A stretch of DNA of 9,963 nucleotides from Pseudonocardiaceae bacterium (GTDB lineage Bacteria > Actinomycetota > Actinomycetes > Mycobacteriales > Pseudonocardiaceae), in the NCBI GenBank assembly GCA_025937115.1, contig JAICSB010000086.1, positions 1 to 9,963 on the forward strand, given 5' to 3'. The notes beneath the pieces are model-generated. The model searched no databases and was not told where the DNA came from. It worked only from the letters and a program-made list of their open reading frames with translations. Below are positions 1 through 5,730 of this stretch, in pieces. A program made the position numbers and the translations under genes. Position 1 is the first letter of the stretch, and every line of letters starts with the position of its first letter.

Positions 1-626
1 AATCCGGAGCCGGTGATGGTCGCGGTGCCCTCCGGGCCCAAATATCCGATCACCGTGCGCTCGCGCACCGCGGTGGCGTACCGGCGGGCGGCCGACTGCG
101 GATCGAGGGAGATGGCCAGTTTCTTGATCCGCGCCGCGAGCTCCCCGGTGGTCAGCCTTTCGGCGTGGGGCAGCAGCCGGGTACAGACCACCTCAGTCTG
201 CTCGGGGGTCAGATCAGCGCACAGATCGGCGAACACCCACGCCTTGCTCCGATCAATCCGGCCGGTCTCCAGTGCGGTGAACACCGCCGGCATCCGCAGC
301 ACCAGGGCCTCGGCGAAGTTGAGTTCCCGGTCGGCGGCGCGGCGGGTCCAGGCCAATGCGGCGCGGATCTCATCCGCGGCATACGCCGGCGGTTCCGAAA
401 GCCGGGATACCTCATCGTCGTAGGCGGCGGGGTCGCACAATCCGACTTCCACCATGGTGGCCAGCAATCGGGCCTGGTCATGGGACAATTGCCGCGCGCG
501 AGCCCGCAATACCTCTACGACGTCAGAACCGGTGAGTGCAGAAATATCGATTCCGGCCAGCAGCGCACCCAACTCCGGACCCGGCGCCATCTGGGCCAGA
601 TCCGCGGGAAGCAACTGCCGCACCAT
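1..626 (-). CDS. DUF222 (13E12 repeat family) protein, 3' end outside window
   Basis: The minus frame is open from the left edge to an ATG at 626, giving 208 codons with no stop. It begins MVRQLLPADLAQM. The segments VVEVLRARARQLSHDQARLL, ALVLRMPAVFTALETGRID and KAWVFADL match the N-terminal DUF222 domain of the actinobacterial 13E12 repeat family. Members of that family often carry a C-terminal HNH nuclease domain; any such domain would lie beyond the left edge, so nuclease activity cannot be claimed. Biological role is unknown for the family. ATG 626 was chosen over the adjacent GTG at 629 because it gives the usual short lead into QLLPA. No clear ribosome site precedes it. A TAGCGT at 642-637 could be a -10 element for a nearly leaderless mRNA, but this is weak. 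These proteins occur in many near-identical copies per genome, so this may be one of several. Confidence 0.85.
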   Translation of the reverse strand, partial: MVRQLLPADLAQMAPGPELGALLAGIDISALTGSDVVEVLRARARQLSHDQARLLATMVEVGLCDPAAYDDEVSRLSEPPAYAADEIRAALAWTRRAADRELNFAEALVLRMPAVFTALETGRIDRSKAWVFADLCADLTPEQTEVVCTRLLPHAERLTTGELAARIKKLAISLDPQSAARRYATAVRERTVIGYLGPEGTATITGSG

Positions 627-873
627 CACAACCCGAACGCTACAAGCAAGGTCTGACAGTCTCGGACGTCCAACCCGGCAGCCCGAACACAATCCCACGG
701 CGACGATTACGCCACCAGCGAAAACCCACAACACCGGCGTGAAAGATGAAGGACCCGCTACTCAGAAGCAAAAGCAGTGTTCCCGAAGGCGACCTACCCG
801 GTGATGCTCACCATAAAGCGGATCGACGGCCTGGGCACCGCGATCCTATATTCCGGCGAGCGCCTGGCCGACG

Positions 874-1098
874 CTACGACGTGGCGGAGGCGATCTGGTC
901 AACAACCGTGGCCCACTGGCGGCGGCTCACGGTAATCGTCGGTCCTTCCCCGTGGTCCTTGCTGTCCCGGATGTGGACGAACTCGAGTTGGGCAAGGTTG
1001 ACTTCGACGCAGTTGGCGTTGGCGGCGCTGTGGCTGCTCTTGCGCCACCCGGCCGGCGCGGGGTCCACGCCCGGACCTGGGCGTGTGTCGCGGTTCAT
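874..1098 (-). CDS. DUF397 domain protein
   Basis: A 74-residue protein that is essentially one DUF397 domain. It shows WRKSSHSAANANCVEVN (residues about 18-34), then VHIRDSKDHGEGPTITVS and a closing helix with RRQWATVVDQI. These correspond to the family's W(R/T)KSS, NCVEV and RDSK signatures. The ATG start overlaps the stop of the upstream XRE regulator as ATGA (1095-1098), so translation is probably coupled. DUF397 genes in actinobacteria very often sit directly behind an XRE/DUF5753 regulator; in Streptomyces such pairs affect development and antibiotic production, and some have been proposed as toxin-antitoxin pairs. By inference this protein works with, or against, its partner. No catalytic residues or membrane segments are visible. 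Confidence 0.93.
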   Translation of the reverse strand: MNRDTRPGPGVDPAPAGWRKSSHSAANANCVEVNLAQLEFVHIRDSKDHGEGPTITVSRRQWATVVDQIASATS

Positions 1099-1949
1099 GT
1101 CATCTCCCTGAGCATCTGCTCGATCAGGGCGACCGAGTCGTCGGCACCAAGAGCCGACCGCAGCAGTCTACTCGCGGTGTCCTGGTAGGCGGCGATCTCG
1201 TCCGGCTCCTCAAGGAACAGGTCAGCGGTCTTGCCCTCCAGCAGCACCGCCCCCGGTTCCACCCCGAACTCGACGATTGCGAACGAGCCCTCGACCGCGG
1301 CGTGGGCCCCGGCGGTGAACGGGATCACCAGGACCGTCACGTTGGGCTGGGTGGTGGCGGCCTCGATCAGCTGCCGCAACTGGCGGGCCATCACCGCGCG
1401 ACCGCCGACCTCACGGTGCAGCACGGCCTCGTCCAGGATGGTGATCAGCTGTGGCGGGTCGGGCTTGGTGAGGATCGCCTGCCGCGCCATCCGCGCCCCG
1501 ACCTTGGCCTCGACCTCCCTGGGCATGGCGTGCAGCCCGACGGTGCTGATCACCGCCCGCGCGTAGGCGGCGGTCTGCAGCAGACCCGGTACGACGACGG
1601 GCTCGAAATTGGTGATCGTGGTGGCGTCTTCCTCCAAGGCGATCTGGGTCTGGGTGGCGTCGGTCAGCGCTGAGCCGTAGGCCTGCCACCAGCCCCGCTC
1701 GGCGGCGCGCTCGGCCATCTCCAGGTACTCCCGCTGCTGGGGCACCGGCACCCGGTAGGTGTCGAGAAGCTTCTCCACCTCATCGACGGTCATGCCGCGC
1801 TTACCGCTCTCGATGCGGCTGATCGTCGGCCCGGACAGACCGGCTCGCCGGCCGGCGTCGTCGACGTTCAGGCCGGCGTCGTTGCGCAGTCGCTTGAGTT
1901 CCCGGCGCAACCGCCGTGCGCGGACCGTCGGGCCAGCGCCACCAGGCAT
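1095..1949 (-). CDS. XRE-family HTH regulator with DUF5753 domain
   Basis: A 284-residue DNA-binding regulator. Residues about 10-65 form an XRE helix-turn-helix (LRRELKRLRNDAGLNVDDAG, then LSGPTISRIESGKRG). From about residue 85 to the end lies the DUF5753 region, with GWWQAYGSAL, FEPVVVPGLLQTAAYARAVI (about 115-134), the ILDEAVLHREVGG segment and the PFTAGAHAAVEGSF segment, all typical of this family. The frame is open back to 2297, but ATG 1949 is preferred. It has a purine-rich ribosome site (GGGAGATACGGGAG) directly upstream, matches the family N-terminus, and leaves room for the divergent gene. It overlaps the DUF397 gene by four bases. WhiJ- and AbaA-like members are known developmental regulators. 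The target here is unknown; autoregulation from the 39-base divergent gap is likely but inferred. Confidence 0.95.
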   Translation of the reverse strand: MPGGAGPTVRARRLRRELKRLRNDAGLNVDDAGRRAGLSGPTISRIESGKRGMTVDEVEKLLDTYRVPVPQQREYLEMAERAAERGWWQAYGSALTDATQTQIALEEDATTITNFEPVVVPGLLQTAAYARAVISTVGLHAMPREVEAKVGARMARQAILTKPDPPQLITILDEAVLHREVGGRAVMARQLRQLIEAATTQPNVTVLVIPFTAGAHAAVEGSFAIVEFGVEPGAVLLEGKTADLFLEEPDEIAAYQDTASRLLRSALGADDSVALIEQMLREMT

Positions 1950-1988
1950 CTCCCGTATCTCCCTGCGTCGAAATCGAGGGTGACACTG
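1950..1988. promoter_or_regulatory. Divergent intergenic gap, probable shared control region
   Basis: Only 39 bases separate the start of the XRE regulator (1949, minus) from the preferred start of the Cys-rich gene (1989, plus). It holds both ribosome sites: GAGGG at 1976-1980 for the plus gene and the GGGAGAT stretch for the minus gene. A TCGAAATCGA sequence at 1968-1977 (two TCGA half-sites) is a possible operator. No convincing -35/-10 pair fits, so one or both promoters must overlap the coding regions or the mRNAs have very short leaders. Confidence 0.35.
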
Positions 1989-2387
1989 GTGACCGGCATG
2001 GGGTGGACCGTGGAGCAGACCAGCCATTGGCTTGCCTGTGACGCACTGCGCGAGGTGCTGCGCCAGACCCCGCAGGCGGGGCCCGGCGTCGCCGGGAAGA
2101 TCGATTCGATCCGGTACCGGGCCTGTGCCGTGTTGTACACCCTGCTGCTCGACCATCCCCTCGATCAGCGGGGCCGCTGCCGGTCCTGCCGACGCTCCGG
2201 CGCGTTGATCGGGCCGCGACGCCGACCCTGCCGGATCCACCTCAGGGCGAGCTACTGGCTGCTGCGCCAACCCGATGAGCCCCTGCTGCCATGGCATCTT
2301 GCCGACGAACTCGGCCTCGGCGCCGTGCCTGATGGCCGAGCACCGATGTCGTTGGCACCCCCGGGAGGGGTGCTATGGCCAAGGTGA
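1989..2387 (+). CDS. Unrecognised Cys/His-rich protein, divergent from XRE regulator
   Basis: A 132-residue protein with no function I can name. Its central part is the distinctive segment LDHPLDQRGRCRSCRRSGAL followed by RRRPCRIHLRASYWLL. With the GTG at 1989 as residue 1, C64, C67, C81 and H84 give a C-x2-C-x13-C-x2-H pattern that could bind zinc. The surrounding Arg-rich stretch would suit nucleic-acid or protein contacts. The N-terminal 50 residues look helical and the last 25 are loose and Pro/Gly-rich. GTG 1989 was chosen because GAGGG lies 8 bases upstream; GTG 1980 (three codons longer) and ATG 1998 are alternatives. The stop overlaps the next gene by 13 bases, so the two are probably one transcript. 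Similar short proteins occur beside XRE/DUF397 pairs in actinobacteria, from memory and not checked. Confidence 0.75.
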   Translation: MTGMGWTVEQTSHWLACDALREVLRQTPQAGPGVAGKIDSIRYRACAVLYTLLLDHPLDQRGRCRSCRRSGALIGPRRRPCRIHLRASYWLLRQPDEPLLPWHLADELGLGAVPDGRAPMSLAPPGGVLWPR

Positions 2388-2818
2388 CGCCGGACCGCGA
2401 TCCGGCCACGCACCGGCGGACCACCCCGCAGGTGCCCGAACCCGGGTTCCCGAACAAGACCCCGGCTGGCCGCCGGTCGAGCACCCCCGACGCTCCTGGC
2501 GGCCAGCCGGATCCCACGCCAGTGATCCCCAACCCAGCCGCTGCCGCCCAGGCGCTGTGCGACCACTTCCTGGTCAACGCCGACCGCGGCGACCACGCCG
2601 CCAACGACGAACTCGTCGCCGAGTTGGTACGCCGCATCCGCTCCCGCCAGACCGCCCGTGACGGTGCGCACGAGTGCGATCAGGATATAACGGACATCCA
2701 GGGACGCCCTGTGGTGGTGCCGGATCGTCGGGATGACGAACGGAACGCTGTGCCGAAGTCTCCGGCGCCGATGTCGAGCACATCAGACGCGACGTCGCGG
2801 CGTTCGTCGCGTGTCTAG
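2375..2818 (+). CDS. Unrecognised protein with DHAAND helical segment; C-terminus probably altered
   Basis: A 147-residue ORF starting at ATG 2375, with GGGAGGGG a few bases upstream and a 13-base overlap with the preceding gene. Residues 1-53 are Pro/Arg/Thr-rich and probably disordered. Residues about 55-93 are a helical block containing ALCDHFLVNADRGDHAANDE and LVAELVRRIRSRQ. No known domain is recognised. The remnant at 4612-4725 repeats this block and then stops six codons after it. Here the frame continues another 50 or so residues of low-complexity sequence (ending in a Ser/Arg-rich tail), which overlaps a PqqD-like reading frame. I infer that the natural stop was lost by recombination and the last third is not native. 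Partner and function are unknown; synteny points to the XRE/DUF397 module. Confidence 0.65.
   Translation: MAKVTPDRDPATHRRTTPQVPEPGFPNKTPAGRRSSTPDAPGGQPDPTPVIPNPAAAAQALCDHFLVNADRGDHAANDELVAELVRRIRSRQTARDGAHECDQDITDIQGRPVVVPDRRDDERNAVPKSPAPMSSTSDATSRRSSRV
2591..2655 (+). repeat. Direct repeat copy A (within DHAAND gene)
   Basis: This 65-base segment encodes DHAANDELVAELVRRIRSRQ and the start of the next codons. By hand count it matches 57 of 65 bases of copy B at 4642-4706, same orientation and same reading frame, with no gaps. Most mismatches keep the reading frame coding-like, so the copies are paralogous gene pieces and not a simple recent duplication. Confidence 0.85.
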
Positions 2819-2844
2819 AGTCCGCAGGACTGCTCATCCGATAA
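2737..2844 (+). pseudogene. 3' remnant of a possible PqqD-like gene
   Basis: After an in-frame TGA at 2734, a frame different from the overlapping ORF encodes 35 residues ending at TAA 2842-2844. It contains GADVEHIRRDVAAFVACLES followed by AGLLIR. This resembles the C-terminal helix of PqqD-family (RiPP recognition element) proteins, which commonly ends in a pattern like DVxxFLxxLxxAGLL. No N-terminal PqqD part is visible upstream in any frame, so at best this is a truncated 3' end. Chance resemblance of a short helix is possible. Confidence 0.35.
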
Positions 2845-2855
2845 CACCGACCTGT

Positions 2856-2872
2856 GTCCGGGCGACCCGGAC
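2856..2872. terminator. GC-rich hairpin between convergent genes
   Basis: GTCCGGG and CCCGGAC form a perfect 7-base stem around a CGA loop. It lies 5 bases past the stop of the lysyl-tRNA synthetase gene and 37 bases past the convergent plus-strand ORF. There is no T-run on either side, so it would be a U-less terminator of the kind often proposed in actinobacteria; its activity is inferred from position only. Confidence 0.5.
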
Positions 2873-2877
2873 TCGGT

Positions 2878-4557
2878 TCATGCGGTCGAATGCGGGGACA
2901 GCAGGCGGTGCGCGCGCTGCAGTCCAATGGACAACAGCAGGGTAGGCAGCCGTGGACCGGTGTCCGAGGAGCACAGCAGCCGGTAGAGCGCGGCGAAGAA
3001 AACTCGTTGCGACTTCTTCAGCTCCGGGCTGGGCGGTGCGTCCTGGGGCAGCCCTTGGAGCAGCTTCGGGACGGCGTACACCAGACGGGCCAGGCCTTCG
3101 AGGGTCCAGGCGTTCTGCAAGCGTTCGTCGAGCATGCGCACGCCCTTGCGCGTCTGCTCATCCAGCTCCCGCCACACCTCGCTGTTGAATTCGGTGCGGA
3201 TCGTGGTGCGTTCTTCGGGCGGCAGCAGACGGCTTGCGTAGTTGATCGCGCAGGTCAGCCGGGGCTCCAACTCCTTGAGCAGAGCGTCGCGATCAGGCAA
3301 GGCATCGGCGTTGTCGACATGCTGGCGCACGAGGCGATCGATCTGTTCGGTGTTGGCCTGCGTGAGGTCGGCAGCCGAGGACAGCAGCCGGAACGAGACC
3401 GGTCGCTGACTGTGCTCTACCGGGCCCGCCGAGGTGCGCAGGCACACCTGGCGCACGTGCCTATCGACCGCGGACGCTGCCGCCGCGTCGGCGCGCTCGC
3501 CGAACTGGTCCCACTCGTCGTAGAACCGCTGCACCGCCCGCGGCGAGAGGTCAATCGTGAACGAGTGGGATGGGGCACGCCGCACGTACAGCCAGCGCAG
3601 CATCGCCGGTTCCAGCACGTCCAGCGCGGTCGCGGGGATCGCTGCGCCACCGGCCGAGCTGGACATCTTGCTCGATCCGCCGGCCAGGCCAACGAAGGTG
3701 TACGCGAACGAGAACGGGGCCGTACCACCGAAGATCTCCCGAACCAGAACCTTGCCGGAGGCGTAACTACTCGATGGCGAGTGATGATCTTCGCCCGCTG
3801 GTTCGAAGTCCACCTGCTCGTGGACCCACCGCATCGGCCAGTCCACCTTCCACACCAGCTTCCCGGAGATCGAGGCGCCATCGGCCAGCGGCATCTCCCC
3901 GGCATGGCCGCACCGGCAGCGGTAGGCCACGACCAGACCGTCGTAGCCCGTGACCGTCGTGAAATCCTTCCCACAGGACTGGCAGTACGGCTTGAACGGG
4001 TAGTACTCAGCCCGGCGTTGGGCCAGCGGCCTGTCGTGCAGACCCTCGGTCTGGAACTGGGCGAGGATGTCGAAGACCTCGGCCCGGCGGTCCATGGCCT
4101 GGCGGATCGCGGCGTTGTACGTTCCGCGCGGGTGCAGCTCGGACTGCCGCACCTCGCGCATCCGCACGCCCATCCTGGCCAGGGCATCGGTGAACTCCAC
4201 GATGAAGTGCTCGGCGTAGGAGTCGCGCTCACCGTAGGGGTCCGGCACCGCCGCCACCGGGCGGCCGACATGCTCGGCCAGGCCCTCATCGAGCCCGGCC
4301 GGCACCTTCCGGAACCGGTCATAGTCGTCCCACGAGTGCAGGTGCACCGCGTCGTAGCCGCGGGAGGAGATCTCCTCGGCTACCAGGTGTGCGGTCATGA
4401 CCTCGCGCAGGTTGCCGAGATGGATAGGCCCCGATGGGGACACGCCCGATGCGCACACGATCTGCTTCACACCCGGCTGCTTCACATCGCAACGGTGGGC
4501 GTGCTCGATCGCGACATCAGCCGCCCGTTGAATCCAGCTCAGTTCCGTCTCGCCCAC
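2878..4557 (-). CDS. lysS: Lysine--tRNA ligase, class I (archaeal-type LysRS1)
   Basis: A 559-residue class I lysyl-tRNA synthetase, which charges tRNA-Lys with lysine in the cytoplasm. It shows the Rossmann-fold motif SPSGPIHLGN with HLGN at residues 46-49, the class I LysRS hallmark HSWDDYDRFRKVP (about 74-86), a probable zinc site with C192, C195, C214 and C216, and the KMSSS loop at 297-301. The C-terminal 200 residues are the helical anticodon-binding region. Length fits the family (roughly 520-580). GTG 4557 is chosen because GGGAGAGGG sits just upstream and the protein then starts at a family-like VGETELSWI; the frame is open to 4683, but that part runs antisense through a gene remnant. 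Most bacteria use the unrelated class II LysRS, so this is either the sole enzyme or a second one. It is flanked by direct repeats and stands alone. Confidence 0.95.
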   Translation of the reverse strand: MGETELSWIQRAADVAIEHAHRCDVKQPGVKQIVCASGVSPSGPIHLGNLREVMTAHLVAEEISSRGYDAVHLHSWDDYDRFRKVPAGLDEGLAEHVGRPVAAVPDPYGERDSYAEHFIVEFTDALARMGVRMREVRQSELHPRGTYNAAIRQAMDRRAEVFDILAQFQTEGLHDRPLAQRRAEYYPFKPYCQSCGKDFTTVTGYDGLVVAYRCRCGHAGEMPLADGASISGKLVWKVDWPMRWVHEQVDFEPAGEDHHSPSSSYASGKVLVREIFGGTAPFSFAYTFVGLAGGSSKMSSSAGGAAIPATALDVLEPAMLRWLYVRRAPSHSFTIDLSPRAVQRFYDEWDQFGERADAAAASAVDRHVRQVCLRTSAGPVEHSQRPVSFRLLSSAADLTQANTEQIDRLVRQHVDNADALPDRDALLKELEPRLTCAINYASRLLPPEERTTIRTEFNSEVWRELDEQTRKGVRMLDERLQNAWTLEGLARLVYAVPKLLQGLPQDAPPSPELKKSQRVFFAALYRLLCSSDTGPRLPTLLLSIGLQRAHRLLSPHSTA

Positions 4558-4620
4558 GAACCCTCTCCCAACACGCGCGCACGCGCTCGCCAGCAACCCG
4601 TCCAAAGTTAGCAGCGCGCA

Positions 4621-4642
4621 CTGTCGGGCCACCGCCCGACAG
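4621..4642. repeat. 9-base-stem hairpin upstream of lysS
   Basis: CTGTCGGGC and GCCCGACAG are perfect complements around a CACC loop. It lies 64 bases upstream of the lysyl-tRNA synthetase start. It could be a terminator of leftward read-through or a leader structure if transcription starts upstream. A TAACTT at 4610-4605 (minus strand), just downstream of the hairpin, could be a -10 element for lysS, with no visible -35. Function is not established. Confidence 0.45.
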
Positions 4643-4706
4643 ACCACGCCGCCAACGACGCGCTCGTCGCCGGGCTGGTACACCGCATCCGTTCGCGCCA
4701 GGCCGC
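4642..4706 (+). repeat. Direct repeat copy B (within DHAAND remnant)
   Basis: Second copy of the segment at 2591-2655, ungapped, 57 of 65 bases identical by hand count. Together the two copies bracket about 2 kb that includes the whole lysyl-tRNA synthetase gene and its hairpins. Confidence 0.85.
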
Positions 4707-4716
4707 GCCAGAGGCG

Positions 4717-4866
4717 TCAGAATAGAGGTTCTTCGGGCTGGACAGGGCCGCCGAGCGGGAGGTGGTGGGCGACGTTTCCGGCTGAGTCGCGCAGCGCAAG
4801 CGCCATCGCGGCGTCGTCGTGGCCGCCCAGCAACCGGTCAGCGCACGGCCGTAGTCCACCCGGTAC
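4717..4866 (-). pseudogene. 3' remnant of an unidentified gene
   Basis: The minus frame ending at TGA 4719-4717 encodes a coherent C-terminal piece, CADRLLGGHDDAAMALALRD followed by SAGNVAHHLPLGGPVQPEEP and LF. Codon third positions are strongly G/C and the piece is protein-like. Upstream (above about 4866) the frame becomes Cys/Arg-rich and enters the palindrome at 4944-5008, so the 5' part appears lost. The formal ORF begins at 4995, but that N-terminus is not credible. The 3' end overlaps the 3' end of the DHAAND remnant by nine bases, tail to tail. I do not recognise the family. Confidence 0.5.
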
Positions 4867-4943
4867 ATGGCCTAACACCCGAGGGTCGCCCTCCGAGCGC
4901 AGGCCCCGACGGTCTCGGCAGCAGCATGTTCGGAACAGACAGC

Positions 4944-5008
4944 TTGATCGTGGTTTGTGTGCCTGGCGCGACATCACATGTCGCTTTACGCACACAAACC
5001 ACGATCAA
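4944..5008. repeat. 65-base composite palindrome with 19-base perfect arms
   Basis: The left arm 4944-4962 (TTGATCGTGGTTTGTGTGC) is the exact reverse complement of the right arm 4990-5008. Inside the 27-base centre is a second perfect stem, GCGACAT (4968-4974) with ATGTCGC (4978-4984), around a CAC loop. The strands between inner and outer stems are unpaired (5 bases left, 5 right). It lies between a truncated gene and the broken acetyltransferase gene. Possible readings are a dispersed intergenic palindrome or MITE-like element, a strong bidirectional terminator, or a recombination site. No transposase or target-site duplication is visible: the flanking bases do not form an obvious direct repeat. 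Confidence 0.85.
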
Positions 5009-5102
5009 CCTCCGGAATCGGGTCAGAACAAGATGCTCTCGGGCTCGGCGGGGCCGTTGGGGGCGGGGCGCGCGACGGTGTTCTTGGTACGCTTGCGACG
5101 GC

Positions 5103-5716
5103 GTATACCTCGCATCGGCGCGTCATGTCGACTCGCCCTTGGTCGTCCACCACGCGAAGTGCAGAGCCTCGAAAGACACTGGGAGCTTCGAGGATGAGCG
5201 CGTGCTCTACGGCTTCGGCTCGGAGCGGCTGCTGATCGGCAAGTTCTGCGCGATCGCGGCCGGGGTGCGTTTCGTCATGGCCGCCGCCAATCACATAAGT
5301 AGCGGCCCAGCTACGTTTCCGTTCACGATCTTCCCCGGTCGCTGGCAGGACGAGACGTTGGAGACCTTCCAGGCGCACACGATCAGCAAAGGCGACACCG
5401 TGGTGGGCAACGACATCTGGTCGGCCGAGACGTCGCCGTGATGCCCGGTGTCACGATGGGCAACGGCGCGATCCTCGCTACCGCTGCAGTCGTCACCCGT
5501 GATGTGGAGCCCTACACCATCGTCGGTGGCAATCCTGCCCAGCTGATCAAGCAGCGATACTCGGAAGCCGATGTCGAGCTGCTCCAACAAGCGGCGTGGT
5601 GGGACTGGCCCATCGAGATCATCAGTGCGCACACCGCCACGCTGATGGCCGGCACCCCGGCCGCGATCGCTGAGATCGCCGGGCACATCTTTCCGTCCGA
5701 TGCCCGGCCGACGTAG
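5103..5716 (+). pseudogene. Vat-like streptogramin/xenobiotic O-acetyltransferase, frameshifted
   Basis: A left-handed beta-helix acetyltransferase of the Vat/CatB type, whose members use acetyl-CoA to inactivate drugs such as streptogramin A or chloramphenicol. The first frame (to about 5420) has FEDERVLYGFGSERLLIGKF, CAIAAGVRFVMAAANH, the FPGRWQD segment and KGDTVVGNDIW. The family then continues with IGRDVAVMPGV, but here TGG at 5418-5420 is followed by TCGGCC and the frame ends at TGA 5439-5441. Restoring one base after 5420 joins it to the second frame (ATG 5441, MPGVTMGNGAILATAAVVTR, DVEPYTIVGGNPAQLIKQRY) down to TAG 5716. Upstream of FEDER the usual VGxYTYY region is unrecognisable and no good start is seen, so the 5' boundary is approximate (a worn SARHVDSPLVV may be homologous). 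Either a decayed gene or one with a sequencing error plus a divergent N-terminus. Confidence 0.8.
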
Positions 5717-5730
5717 CCGCGCGTGGTGGG

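Larger units (their letters stand above)
4612..4725 (+). pseudogene. 3' remnant of a second DHAAND-type gene
   Basis: An in-frame stop at 4609-4611 precedes 37 open codons ending at TAG 4723-4725. The protein piece contains TDHAANDALVAGLVHRIRSR followed by QAAPEASE, closely matching residues 73-93 of the intact protein encoded at 2375-2818. No start codon or 5' part is present, and the upstream edge abuts the leader of the lysyl-tRNA synthetase gene. I read this as the surviving 3' end of a paralogue cut by recombination near 4610. Its early stop suggests where the natural C-terminus of the family lies. Confidence 0.75.

Noticed and set aside
777..935. 52-codon plus-strand frame starting at GTG 777 with G/C-rich third positions
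   Set aside because: It has no ribosome site, overlaps the DUF397 gene tail antisense, and its product matches nothing I recognise. It could be a worn gene piece, but support is too thin to list. The rest of the 247-base gap 627-873 shows no gene.
1950..2297. N-terminal extension of the XRE regulator back to 2297
   Set aside because: The added 116 residues have no family match, precede the helix-turn-helix unusually far, and overlap the divergent Cys/His gene. ATG 1949 has a good ribosome site.
2252..2671. Minus-strand frames opposite the DHAAND gene
   Set aside because: Gly/Arg-rich products without motifs; the plus strand has a ribosome site, gene overlap and a repeated protein block in a second copy.
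2854..4611. 585-codon open frame on the plus strand
   Set aside because: It is antisense to the class I lysyl-tRNA synthetase gene, and its His/Arg/Gly-rich product has no family features. Long antisense frames are common in high-GC genes.
4944..5008. The palindrome as an insertion-sequence end or attachment site
   Set aside because: No transposase or integrase gene, no tRNA gene and no flanking duplication is visible, so it is listed only as a repeat.
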